64,000 nt of DNA from NCBI GenBank assembly GCA_022841665.1, contig JALHRB010000001.1, positions 62,001 to 126,000 on the forward strand, read 5' to 3'. Below the pieces are notes generated by a model that did not search any database, was not told the DNA's origin, and saw only the letters and a program-made list of their open reading frames with translations. A program made the translations under genes and the position numbers. Every line of letters starts with the position of its first letter. Positions within the stretch are counted from its first letter, which is position 1. Source of the DNA: Pseudolabrys sp. (lineage in GTDB: Bacteria > Pseudomonadota > Alphaproteobacteria > Rhizobiales > Xanthobacteraceae). Below, in pieces: positions 55,362 to 64,000 of this stretch.

Positions 55362-56692
55362 GACCCGCCCCGCTCTTTGCGCAGCTTCGCCCAGTAGTCC
55401 AGGCGCTTCCTGATCTCGCGCTCGAATCCGCGCTCCGGCGGATTGTAGAACTGCTGGCGCGGCAGCGCGTCGGGAAAATAGTTCTGTCCCGAGAAGGCCT
55501 CTTCCGCGTCGTGGTCGTAGGCGTAGCCGCGGCCGTAGCCCTCCTCCTTCATGAGGTTGGTCGGCGCATTGAGAATGTGCTTGGGCGGCAGCAGCGAGCC
55601 GGCCTGCTTGGCGGTGCGCATGGCGGCGCCATAGGCGGCATAGCCGGCGTTCGATTTCGGCGCGGTGGCGCAATAGAGCACGGCCTGCGCGATGGCGAGC
55701 TCGCCCTCGGGGCTGCCGAGAAAGTCGTAGGCCTCCTTGGCGGCATTGGCGATCACCAGCGCCTGCGGATCGGCCAGCCCGATGTCCTCGATCGCCATGC
55801 GAACGACGCGGCGCGCGACGTAAAGCGGCGGCTCGCCGGCATCGAGCATGCGGCAGAGATAATAGAGCGCGGCGTCGGGGTCGGAGCCGCGCACCGACTT
55901 GTGCAAGGCCGAGATGAGATTGTAGTGGCCGTCCTGCGCCTTGTCGTAGATCGGCGCGCGGCGCTGCACGATGTCCTGCAATTGCGCGGCGCCGAACACC
56001 TCGCCCTCGCGGGCGGCGCGCCAGACTTCCTCGGCGAGCGTCAGCGAAGCACGGCCGTCACCGTCGGCCATGCCGATCATGGCAGTGCGGGCAGCATCGT
56101 CGAGCGGCAGCGGCTTGCCCTCGATGCTTTCGGCGCGCGCCAGCAGCTTCTCGATGGCAGCCGCGTCGAGCGACCTGAATACCAGCACGCGCGCGCGCGA
56201 CAGAAGCGGCGCGTTCAGCTCGAAGGACGGGTTCTCGGTGGTGGCGCCGACCAGCACGATGGTGCCGTCTTCCATCACGGGCAGGAAACTGTCCTGCTGC
56301 GCGCGGTTGAAGCGGTGGATCTCGTCGACGAACAAAAGCGTGCCCTGCCCCAGTTCGCGGCGGCGGCGCGCTTCCTCAAATGCTTTCTTGAGGTCGGCGA
56401 CGCCGGTGAAGATGGCGGATATCTGCTCGAAGTGCAGGTCGGTCGCCTGCGCCAGAAGCCGCGCCACCGTGGTCTTGCCGGTGCCGGGCGGACCCCAGAA
56501 CACGAGCGAGCCAAGCGAGCGCGTCTCCAGCATGCGCGTGAGCACGCCGTCGGGACCGAGCAGATGGTCCTGCCCGACCACCTCGTCGAGCTTTTGCGGG
56601 CGCAGCTTGTCGGCGAGCGGGCGCGGCGCATCCTTGTCGAGGCCGGCGGCCGCGAACAAAGTCGGTCCGGAGGATTTGGCGCGCGGGGCCAT
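55358..56692 (-). CDS. rarA: Replication-associated recombination protein A (RarA/MgsA)
   Basis: 444 residues. The N-terminal PLADKLRPQKLDEVVGQDHL, Walker A VFWGPPGTGKTTVARLLAQ, Walker B LLFVDEIHRFNRAQQDSF and sensor VGATTENPSFELN are all in order; the C-terminal part has GSDPDAALYYLCRMLDAGE and PTNLMKEEGYGRGYAYDHDA. It is an AAA+ ATPase acting at stalled forks with SSB and RecA. First gene in a three-gene operon with an exported protein and a pseudouridine synthase, an odd mixture. Confidence 0.96.
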   Translation of the reverse strand: MAPRAKSSGPTLFAAAGLDKDAPRPLADKLRPQKLDEVVGQDHLLGPDGVLTRMLETRSLGSLVFWGPPGTGKTTVARLLAQATDLHFEQISAIFTGVADLKKAFEEARRRRELGQGTLLFVDEIHRFNRAQQDSFLPVMEDGTIVLVGATTENPSFELNAPLLSRARVLVFRSLDAAAIEKLLARAESIEGKPLPLDDAARTAMIGMADGDGRASLTLAEEVWRAAREGEVFGAAQLQDIVQRRAPIYDKAQDGHYNLISALHKSVRGSDPDAALYYLCRMLDAGEPPLYVARRVVRMAIEDIGLADPQALVIANAAKEAYDFLGSPEGELAIAQAVLYCATAPKSNAGYAAYGAAMRTAKQAGSLLPPKHILNAPTNLMKEEGYGRGYAYDHDAEEAFSGQNYFPDALPRQQFYNPPERGFEREIRKRLDYWAKLRKERGGS

Positions 56693-56712
56693 TAGCGCAC
56701 CGCCTCTCCGAC

Positions 56713-56803
56713 GTCATGCCCGGCCTTGTGCCGGGCATCCCGCTTATCTACGGCAAGGCCGTGCCTTCCTAAGCGAGATGGCAGGGTCAAGCCCGGCCAT
56801 GAC
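56713..56803. repeat. Palindromic intergenic mosaic repeat (RIME-like)
   Basis: Bounded by GTCATGCCCGGCC and GGCCATGAC. Inside are ATGCCCGGC/GCCGGGCAT and a GGGTCAAGCCCGGCCATGAC half. Closest relative in the window is 1818-1906. It lies between the rarA start and the end of the protease gene. Confidence 0.75.
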
Positions 56804-56825
56804 AGCAACATGGTTTGTCGCCCCC

Positions 56826-58247
56826 TCATCCGCTGAACACCGCGGAAATCTTCTGCCCGCGGCGAATGATGACGATGCGCCAGCTGCGGTTCGCCTGCTT
56901 GCTCAGACGGTCGAGATCAGCGGTCTTGCGCATGGCCTCTCCGTTGACCTCCGCGATCACGTCGCCGCGCTGGAAGCCGAGATTGCTGGCATAGGAGCCG
57001 TTGTCGACGTCGAGGACGACGACGCCTTCGTCGGCGCCCTTCACCTGCAATTCGTCGGCAAGCGCCGGCGACAGGTTGGCGATCTTGGCGCCGAAGAACG
57101 GCGAGCGCGAGCGGATGACGATTTCCTCGCGCGGAATGTCGGGCGCCGTCGCCAGCGCGACCGAGGCCGCGATCTCGCGCCCGCCGCGCACGACGCCGAG
57201 CTTGGCGGCGCCGCCGAGCGGCTTGGTGGCAAAGCGGTAGTCGAAGGCGTTGGGATCGTCGACCGCCTGGCCGTCCACGCTGACGATGAGGTCGCCGGCC
57301 TTGAGGCCCGCGCGCGCGGCCGGACCGTCCGGCAGCACGTTGGCGACCAGCGCGCCGGCCGGGCGCTTGACGCCCAGGCTGTCGGCGAGTTCGGGCGTAA
57401 GCGCCTGCAATTTGGCGCCCAGCCAGGGCCGCTGCACGGCATGGCCGCCGCTCTTGGCGGAAGCCACCACCACCCTGACCATGTTGGCGGGGATGGCGAA
57501 GCCGATGCCCTGCGAGCCGCCCGAGCGCGAGAAGATCGCCGTGTTGATGCCGACCAGTTTGCCGGTGAGATCGGCGAGCGCGCCGCCCGAGTTGCCGGGA
57601 TTGATGGCGGCGTCGGTCTGGATGAAGAACTGGTAGTCGGTGATGCCGACCTGCGTGCGCGCCAGCGCCGAGACGATGCCGTGCGTCACCGTCTGCCCGA
57701 CGCCGAAGGGATTGCCGATGGCGAGCACGACGTCGCCGACTTCGAGCGCGTCGGAGTTGGCGAAATCGAGGAAGGGAAATTTCTCGGCGCCATCCTTGAT
57801 GCGCAGCACGGCCAGGTCGGTGCGCTTGTCCTTGAGCACGATGGCGGCCTCGAACTCGCGCTTGTCCGCAAGCGAGACCTTGACCTCGTCGGCACCCTCG
57901 ATGACGTGGACGTTGGTGACGATCAGGCCGCTCGGGTCGACGATGACGCCGGAGCCGAGCGAGCGCTGGACCTGCTCGCCGCCGAGGCCCCCGCCCGGAC
58001 CGCCGGGGATGCCGAAGAAGCGCCGGAAGATCGGGTCCTCCAGCAGCGGGTTGCGCTGCTGCACCACCTTGGCGGCATAGACGTTGACCACGGCGGGGGC
58101 GACGCGCTTGACCACCGGTGAATAGGACAGGGCCAGTTCGGTCTGGGTCGGCACGCGCCGGTCCTGGGCCGCAGCGGGCCCGGACAGGACGGCAAAGCCG
58201 GCCACGGCGGCCAGCGACAGGGCGGTCAAGAAAGGCCTGAGGCGCAT
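56826..58247 (-). CDS. Do/HtrA family periplasmic serine protease
   Basis: 473 residues with signal peptide (FLTALSLAAVAGFAVLSGPA). Catalytic triad His114 (TNVHVIEGAD), Asp144 (KRTDLAVLRI) and Ser220 (NPGNSGGALADL). Two PDZ domains follow, with VLPDGPAARAGLKAGDLIVS and FQRGDVIAEVNGEAM. It degrades or refolds damaged envelope proteins. The length is that of DegP/DegQ/MucD proteins with two PDZ domains. Single gene. Confidence 0.95.
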   Translation of the reverse strand: MRLRPFLTALSLAAVAGFAVLSGPAAAQDRRVPTQTELALSYSPVVKRVAPAVVNVYAAKVVQQRNPLLEDPIFRRFFGIPGGPGGGLGGEQVQRSLGSGVIVDPSGLIVTNVHVIEGADEVKVSLADKREFEAAIVLKDKRTDLAVLRIKDGAEKFPFLDFANSDALEVGDVVLAIGNPFGVGQTVTHGIVSALARTQVGITDYQFFIQTDAAINPGNSGGALADLTGKLVGINTAIFSRSGGSQGIGFAIPANMVRVVVASAKSGGHAVQRPWLGAKLQALTPELADSLGVKRPAGALVANVLPDGPAARAGLKAGDLIVSVDGQAVDDPNAFDYRFATKPLGGAAKLGVVRGGREIAASVALATAPDIPREEIVIRSRSPFFGAKIANLSPALADELQVKGADEGVVVLDVDNGSYASNLGFQRGDVIAEVNGEAMRKTADLDRLSKQANRSWRIVIIRRGQKISAVFSG

Positions 58248-58345
58248 ACGGTCGAATCCCGGCGGATGCCGAGATATAGGCGTCTATCGGGCCTAAATGA
58301 AGGCCACCCGGGCCGCCGCCGCGGCGGCCCGGCGGCTAAAGCCCG

Positions 58346-59197
58346 CTATTCCTTCGCCGGGACGGTGCGCAGATAGGCGACCACGGCGTCGACATCGTCC
58401 GCCGTCATCGTAGCGTAGTAGTGGTAGCCCATCGGCGGCTTGAGCTTGCTGCCGTCCTTGCTGACGCCTTGCGTGATCGCGCGCTTGATCTCGGCGTCGC
58501 TCCAGGCGCCGATGCCCTTGGTCTTGCTCGAGGTGATGTTGCGCGACACCGACTTGCCCCAGGGACCGGGGAATTCGAAGCCGCCCTTGCCGAGGTCGTT
58601 GACGAAATCGCGCCCGCGCGGGCCCATCGGCGTATGGCACTCCATGCAGTGCGCGATGGTGACGATGTAGAAGCCCTTCTTCACCTTGTCGCCCATCATG
58701 GCTTCGGTGAAGGGCTTTTCGCCGCCGGGGAACGGCGGATGCACCTGCGGCACCTTGTAGACGGGCGCCGGCACCGTGTTCTTGATCGGCTTGAGCGTGC
58801 GCAGGTAGGCGACGACGGCGTCAAGGTCGCGCTCGGTCATGACCTGGTAGAAACTCGACGGCATGATCATGGCGGCCGGCGTGCCGTTCGGCTTGATGCC
58901 GGTGCGCATGAGCTTCTTGATGTCGGCGTCGCTCCAGGCGCCGATGCCGGTCTCCCTGTCCTGCGTGATGTTGGGCGCCGTCACCTTGAACGGCGGCTCG
59001 TCCCAAGACAGCCCGCCGGAAAAAGCCTTGTCCTTGATGTCGCCGGTCGGGCCCTTCGGCGTGTGGCAGTTGCCGCAGGTGAGGAGGCCGTTGACCAGGT
59101 AGTCGCCGCGCTTGACCAGCTCGGCCTTGTTGTTGGTTTGCGCCTGCGCGGCGGTGGCCAGCGCGGCGGCGAGCAAGACGGTTACGAATCGAACCAT
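58346..59197 (-). CDS. Periplasmic diheme cytochrome c
   Basis: 283 residues with a signal peptide (VTVLLAAALATAAQAQ). Two heme motifs, CGNCH at residues 41-45 and CMECH at 184-188, each start a similar half: GAWSDADIKKLMRTGIKPNG and GAWSDAEIKRAITQGVSKDG, so the protein is an internal duplication of one c-type domain. Resembles the alcohol-dehydrogenase-type cytochrome subunits. No dehydrogenase gene is next to it, so its electron donor is unknown. Confidence 0.93.
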   Translation of the reverse strand: MVRFVTVLLAAALATAAQAQTNNKAELVKRGDYLVNGLLTCGNCHTPKGPTGDIKDKAFSGGLSWDEPPFKVTAPNITQDRETGIGAWSDADIKKLMRTGIKPNGTPAAMIMPSSFYQVMTERDLDAVVAYLRTLKPIKNTVPAPVYKVPQVHPPFPGGEKPFTEAMMGDKVKKGFYIVTIAHCMECHTPMGPRGRDFVNDLGKGGFEFPGPWGKSVSRNITSSKTKGIGAWSDAEIKRAITQGVSKDGSKLKPPMGYHYYATMTADDVDAVVAYLRTVPAKE

Positions 59198-59287
59198 TTT
59201 CTCCCCCCATTTTTGCGCGCACAGTATAGCGGCAACGGTAACAGCGTGTGGGGTTCCGATTACTTCCAGGCGTTTTTTTTCGAAGCC

Positions 59288-60001
59288 CTAACGCGCGCCA
59301 GCGGCTTCCAGGATACGCACCATGCCGGCAAAGCCGCGCCGGCGCGCATGGACGAGCGGCGTGACGCCGTCGCGGTCGGCGATGTTCGCGTTAGCGCCGG
59401 CGGCCAGCAGTTCGCGCACGATGGCCGTATGCGTCGGCCCGCCGTCGCCGAGGATCACGGCCTCGAGCAGCGCGGTCCAGCCGAGCCGGTTGACGTGATC
59501 CTTGTCGATCGGCGTGGCGAGCAGGATGCGCACGGTTTCGAGATGGCCATGGTGCGCCGCCGGGATGAGGCCGGTGCCGCCGTAGCGGTTCGTGCTTTTG
59601 AGATCGGCGCCGGCGGCCAGCGTCATGCGCAGGATGTCGTTGCGCCCTTCCGCGGCTGCATAGAGATAAGGGCTGTCGTCGATGGCGTCCTTCGCATTCA
59701 CGTCGGCGCCGGCCGCGATCAGCAGGCGCGCGGCTTCCACGCGATTGGCATGCGTGGCCGCCAGCAGCGCGGTGCGGCCCTGCCCGTCGCGCGCGCCGAC
59801 GCTGGCGCCCTCTCGGAGCAGACGCGCGACCGCGGCGGCATCGCCGCGTCCGGCAGCCTCGATCAAGGCGGCGTCCTGCGCGGGCGTGGCGGCAGCGGGC
59901 ATCATGGCGGCGCAAAAGAAAAGGGCGGCGCCGAACGCCGCCCTTCCCCAATTCATTGCCGACATGTTCGGTGCCGACATGTTCAGTGCCGGCTTGGCCA
60001 T
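59288..60001 (-). CDS. Exported ankyrin repeat protein
   Basis: 237 residues, with a signal-like segment from about residue 16 (MNWGRAAFGAALFFCAAM). About five ankyrin units follow, for example GRTALLAATHANRVEAARLL and GWTALLEAVILGDGGPTHTA. The start overlaps the rplQ stop as TGATG, sharing one base; downstream Mets at the repeated MSAPN motif or at MNWG could also initiate. Role unknown; periplasmic ankyrin proteins often go with catalase or inhibitors. Confidence 0.85.
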   Translation of the reverse strand: MAKPALNMSAPNMSAMNWGRAAFGAALFFCAAMMPAAATPAQDAALIEAAGRGDAAAVARLLREGASVGARDGQGRTALLAATHANRVEAARLLIAAGADVNAKDAIDDSPYLYAAAEGRNDILRMTLAAGADLKSTNRYGGTGLIPAAHHGHLETVRILLATPIDKDHVNRLGWTALLEAVILGDGGPTHTAIVRELLAAGANANIADRDGVTPLVHARRRGFAGMVRILEAAGAR

Positions 60002-60429
60002 CAGGCCGGTACGGTCGCCTCTTCGGCGGGCTTCGCCTGCACCGGGCCGGAATCGAGACCCTTGGCATCGACGTCGCGGTCGACGAACTCGATCACCGCG
60101 CGCGGGGCGTTGTCGCCGAAGCGGAAGCCGGCCTTCATGATGCGGGTATAGCCGCCGTGACGCTCCTTGTAGCGGGGACCGATCACCTCGAAGAGCTTCT
60201 TGACCTGGGTGACGTCGCGGATCTCCGAGATCGCCTGGCGGCGCGCGTGCAGCCCGCCCTTTTTGGCGAGCGTGACCAGCTTCTCGACCACCGGGCGCAA
60301 TTCCTTGGCCTTCGGCAGCGTCGTCATGATCTGCTCGTGCTTGATCAGACTCGCGGCCATGTTGGCGAACATCGCCTTGCGGTGCGCGGGCTTCTTGCCG
60401 AGCTTGCGGTGAACCTTGCCGTGACGCAT
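60001..60429 (-). CDS. rplQ: 50S ribosomal protein L17
   Basis: 142 residues. Starts [20 protein letters not shown], then [20 protein letters not shown] and [19 protein letters not shown], all conserved in L17. Ends in an acidic/Ala-rich tail typical of alphaproteobacteria. It ends the alpha operon after rpoA, with a 160-bp gap holding an inverted repeat. Confidence 0.98.
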   Translation of the reverse strand: MRHGKVHRKLGKKPAHRKAMFANMAASLIKHEQIMTTLPKAKELRPVVEKLVTLAKKGGLHARRQAISEIRDVTQVKKLFEVIGPRYKERHGGYTRIMKAGFRFGDNAPRAVIEFVDRDVDAKGLDSGPVQAKPAEEATVPA

Positions 60430-60525
60430 TGAATTATTCCTCTTCTTCTCTGTGTCACGACGGTTCGTCGGACGCTGTGCTCAGGTGGGCTTCCTGCGTT
60501 CGCCCTAATAAGCGAGTAGTGAATG

Positions 60526-60564
60526 GCGAATAGCGAATAGAAAACCGATCCATTCGCTATTCGC
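60526..60564. repeat. Inverted repeat in the rpoA-rplQ gap
   Basis: GCGAATAGCGAATAG (60526-60540) faces CCATTCGCTATTCGC (60550-60564), matching at 14 of 15 bases, separated by nine bases. Further copies of the CGAATAG unit flank it, from about 60511 to 60577. In an operon gap, so it would form a stem in the mRNA. Confidence 0.75.
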
Positions 60565-60589
60565 TACTCCTATTCGCTTCCTCACTCGC

Positions 60590-61606
<1,017 letters not shown>

Positions 61607-61718
61607 GTGTTCACCTTTTCAGCGGCGCGGGCCTTAATCGCCTCGCGCAAAACCCCACCCGCCTGTGGGGGAATAGCAGCGGACGCGGGCGTAAAACGCC
61701 GCCCGCAGGAAGCAAAAA

Positions 61719-62108
61719 TCAAACGCGACGACGCTTGCGCGGCCGGCAACCGTTGTGCGGGATCGTGGTCACGTCGCGGATCGAGGTGATGGTGAAGCCG
61801 GCCGACTGCAGCGAACGCAGCGCCGATTCACGGCCCGAACCGGGACCCGACACTTCGACCTCGAGGGTGCGCATGCCGTGCTCTTGCGCCTTCTTGGCGG
61901 CGTCCTCCGCCGCGACCTGCGCGGCATAGGGCGTCGACTTGCGCGAGCCCTTGAAGCCCATGGTGCCGGCCGACGACCAGGCGATCGTGTTGCCCTGCGC
62001 GTCGGTGATGGTCACCATGGTGTTGTTGAACGAGGCGTTCACGTGCGCCACGCCCGATGCGATGTTCTTGCGTTCGCGCCGGCGGACGCGGGTGGCTTCC
62101 TTACCCAT
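61719..62108 (-). CDS. rpsK: 30S ribosomal protein S11
   Basis: 129 residues from ATG 62106-62108 with AAAGGA upstream; the open frame extends 14 codons further, which is not expected for S11. [20 protein letters not shown] and [20 protein letters not shown] are conserved, and the end is [13 protein letters not shown] as in other alphaproteobacteria. Confidence 0.98.
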   Translation of the reverse strand: MGKEATRVRRRERKNIASGVAHVNASFNNTMVTITDAQGNTIAWSSAGTMGFKGSRKSTPYAAQVAAEDAAKKAQEHGMRTLEVEVSGPGSGRESALRSLQSAGFTITSIRDVTTIPHNGCRPRKRRRV

Positions 62109-62159
62109 TCTCGATCCTTTCGCGCCCGCCTGCCTGTCAGGCGCGGGCAATTCCGGTTA

Positions 62160-62537
62160 TCAGGCGGTCGTCTTTTTCTTGCCGGCGATGGTCTTGGCCG
62201 GACCCTTGCGGGTGCGCGCATTGGTATGCGTGCGCTGGCCGCGCACGGGCAGACCCTTGCGGTGGCGCAGGCCCCGGTAGCAGCCGAGGTCCATCAGGCG
62301 CTTGATGTTCATCGCCACGTCGCGGCGCAGGTCGCCCTCGACCATGTAGTCGCGGTCGATCATTTCGCGAATCTGCAGCACTTCGGCGTCGGTGAGCTGC
62401 GACACCCGCCGTTCGACCGGCAGGCTCAGCTTGGTCATGATATCCTTGGCATTTTTGGGCCCGATGCCATGGATGTACTGAAGCGCGATGATCACGCGCT
62501 TGTTGGTGGGCAGATTGACACCCGCGATACGAGCCAC
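62160..62537 (-). CDS. rpsM: 30S ribosomal protein S13
   Basis: 125 residues, starting at the GTG at 62535-62537, with AGGAGAG seven bases upstream; the open frame reads on to 62654 but this is not S13-like. [20 protein letters not shown] and [14 protein letters not shown] follow, then [21 protein letters not shown] 3' tail of basic residues ends in KKKTTA. Confidence 0.97.
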   Translation of the reverse strand: MARIAGVNLPTNKRVIIALQYIHGIGPKNAKDIMTKLSLPVERRVSQLTDAEVLQIREMIDRDYMVEGDLRRDVAMNIKRLMDLGCYRGLRHRKGLPVRGQRTHTNARTRKGPAKTIAGKKKTTA

Positions 62538-62691
62538 GAATTGCTCTCCTGTTACCGGCCGAAGGCGCGCTGCGCGCCGAATTGTTCTGTCCCTGGAAGG
62601 GGATAGCGCAAAGCGTAACACGACGCCTGTCCCCGGTCTTTGGGGGCCCGGCATCGTGCCAAACCTATGAATGTGGAGCTTATTAAGGGAT

Positions 62692-63549
62692 TCATCGCGC
62701 TCTCGTCAACCTCCGCTTGGTGCGAGATTTGCGTTGTCCCGACTTGGTCTTAACGCGGGCCGGCTTGGCGCGCGCGGCCTTGCCGCGGGCAGCCTTGGAA
62801 CCGCCCCGGCGGGCCTTGGAACTCTTGCCTGAGGCGCGGCGGACGGCGGTTTTGGCCGCCCGCTTGGCCCGCTTTTTCGCCCCTTTAGCCTTCTTTTGAG
62901 CCTTCTTGGCCGCTTTTTTGGCCGCTTTTTTGGCTGGCTTCGCGGCCTTGGCGCCCTTGGCGCCCTTGGCAGGCTTCAGGAGGCCATCGATGGCCTGGGT
63001 GACGTCGTCGATGGCCGCCATGCCGTCCACGGTCTTGAGCTGGCCCTTGCCGGCGTAATAGGCGGCCAGCGGCGCGGTCTGGGCGCGGTAGGCAACCAGG
63101 CGGCCCTTGAGCACCTCCGGATTGTCGTCGGCGCGCACCTTCTCGCCGCGGGCGGTCATGTCCGCCACGCGCTTCTCGATGCGCTTCAAAAGGATGCCCT
63201 CGTCCACCTTCAGCTCGATCACGGCGTCAAGCTTGAGGCCGCGTTCGGCGAGCAGCCGGTCGAGCGCCTCGGCCTGCGGCACCGTGCGCGGGAAGCCGTC
63301 GAGCACGAAGCCGCGCTTGGCGTCCGCCTGGTCGATACGGTCGGCGATGATCGCCACCACAACCTCGTCCGGCACCAGTTCGCCGCGGTCCATGATCGCC
63401 TTGGCGCGCTGGCCGACCGGCGTGCCCGCCGCGACGGCGGCGCGCAGCATGTCGCCGGTCGAGAGCTGGACGATTCTGTGCTTGGAAACCAGCCGCAGCG
63501 CTTGCGTGCCCTTCCCCGCCCCCGGCGGGCCGAGCAGGATCAGTCTCAT
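62692..63549 (-). CDS. adk: Adenylate kinase with long basic C-terminal tail
   Basis: 285 residues. The core (1-192) has the P-loop [40 protein letters not shown] and the short LID form ([20 protein letters not shown]) of alphaproteobacteria, normally about 190-220 residues long. It interconverts ATP, ADP and AMP. A 93-residue tail follows, almost wholly Lys, Ala, Arg and Gly (for example [20 protein letters not shown]), like histone H1 or Hc1. The ATG overlaps the secY stop (ATGA). Confidence 0.96.
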   Translation of the reverse strand: MRLILLGPPGAGKGTQALRLVSKHRIVQLSTGDMLRAAVAAGTPVGQRAKAIMDRGELVPDEVVVAIIADRIDQADAKRGFVLDGFPRTVPQAEALDRLLAERGLKLDAVIELKVDEGILLKRIEKRVADMTARGEKVRADDNPEVLKGRLVAYRAQTAPLAAYYAGKGQLKTVDGMAAIDDVTQAIDGLLKPAKGAKGAKAAKPAKKAAKKAAKKAQKKAKGAKKRAKRAAKTAVRRASGKSSKARRGGSKAARGKAARAKPARVKTKSGQRKSRTKRRLTRAR

Positions 63550-64000
63550 CGATTGCGCCCCCGCAATTTCGACCGCTTGATCAGACCTTCATACTGGTGC
63601 GCGAGCAGATAGCCCTGCACCTGCGCCACCGTGTCCATGGTGACGCTGACGACGATGAGCAGCGAGGTCCCGCCGAAATAGAACGGCACCGCGGCGTAGG
63701 AGATCAGGATCTCCGGAATAAGACAGACGATGGCGAGATAGACCGCGCCGACGACCGTGATGCGCGAGAGCACATAGTCGATGTATTCGGCCGTGCGCTC
63801 GCCCGGCCGGATGCCGGGGATGAAGCCGCCGTGCTTCTTCAGGTTCTCGGCGGTCTCGTTCGGGTTGAACACGATCGCCGTGTAGAAGAAGGCGAAGAAC
63901 ACGATAAGCGCGATGTAGAGGATCAGGAACAGCGGCTGGCCGTGGCCGAGCAGCGTGGTGACGGTGGTGAGCCAGTTCGGCCCCTGCCCGGCGTTGAAGT
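63546..64000 (-). CDS. secY: Protein translocase subunit SecY (partial, N-terminus outside window)
   Basis: The frame is open from the window edge to the stop at 63546-63548, giving 150 C-terminal residues. [20 protein letters not shown] and [20 protein letters not shown] followed by [20 protein letters not shown] are the conserved SecY loop 9 and helix 10 regions. It forms the protein channel with SecE and SecG. It sits directly before adk as in the spc operon. Confidence 0.97.
   Translation of the reverse strand, partial: FNAGQGPNWLTTVTTLLGHGQPLFLILYIALIVFFAFFYTAIVFNPNETAENLKKHGGFIPGIRPGERTAEYIDYVLSRITVVGAVYLAIVCLIPEILISYAAVPFYFGGTSLLIVVSVTMDTVAQVQGYLLAHQYEGLIKRSKLRGRNR

Noticed and set aside
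55971-60151. Plus-strand open frames of over 500 codons opposite rarA, the HtrA protease and cytochrome c
   Set aside because: Low-complexity Ser/Pro or Arg/His content, frame set by GC skew; the minus-strand genes carry intact active sites.

Overview
The window is GC-rich chromosomal DNA from an alphaproteobacterium, most likely order Hyphomicrobiales near Bradyrhizobiaceae/Xanthobacteraceae. Four things point there: the ribosomal block order secY-adk-rpsM-rpsK-rpoA-rplQ, a short alphaproteobacterial-type adenylate kinase core, an ATP12 chaperone gene, and many intergenic palindromic mosaic repeats of the kind common in rhizobia. Genus cannot be fixed by eye. Most of the window is ordinary core genome, with two lower-GC foreign patches, one IS30 insertion and a scatter of palindromic repeats.

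Layout. 1-9.9 kb: partial RraA-like gene, a VUT-type transporter coupled to queC, two translationally coupled aldo/keto reductases, two small unknown genes, isovaleryl-CoA dehydrogenase, a GGDEF/EAL c-di-GMP protein, a tandem pair of secreted polysaccharide deacetylases and a universal stress protein. 10-15.3 kb: an ATPase-less SbmA/BacA-like transporter and three glycosidases (GH1, a clan GH-A enzyme, GH4) arranged around a divergent control region. 15.3-23.5 kb: ppsA, a LmbE-like deacetylase, a LigE-like glutathione transferase, tRNA-Leu(GAG), a minimal FliN-like protein, lipB, an AT-richer orphan gene, acylphosphatase, a gamma-glutamylcyclotransferase and a stress SDR.

23.5-40.7 kb: propionyl-CoA carboxylase genes pccA and pccB bracket about 13.6 kb of other material: an MgtC/DUF4010 membrane protein, 1-Cys peroxiredoxin, esterase and thioesterase, transporters, a lipoprotein lipase, a Bug-type binding protein, an MBL hydrolase and an SDR. 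It also holds a hairpin-rich gene-free stretch and an AT-richer two-gene island (nucleotidyltransferase-fold protein plus an unknown partner). A displaced remnant of the pccB 3' end lies on the far side of a DMT transporter gene. This is the most interesting stretch.

40.9-53 kb: TPR protein, a DUF2157-like membrane protein, an IS30 element inside a palindromic repeat, ATP12, then a three-gene 2-oxoacid:ferredoxin oxidoreductase operon with its own NAD(P)H/flavin/ferredoxin module, an aldo/keto reductase, a diguanylate cyclase and an FNT channel. 53-64 kb: rarA, a small exported protein and an RluA-family pseudouridine synthase as one operon, a Do/HtrA protease, a diheme cytochrome c, and the end of the ribosomal protein cluster with an exported ankyrin protein coupled to rplQ. 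The adenylate kinase here carries a 93-residue histone-H1-like basic tail.

Best candidates for something undescribed are the nucleotidyltransferase pair at 36474-37961, the att-like pccB repeat at 38057-38086 and 39207-39236, and the Adk tail. No CRISPR array, rRNA or prophage was seen.
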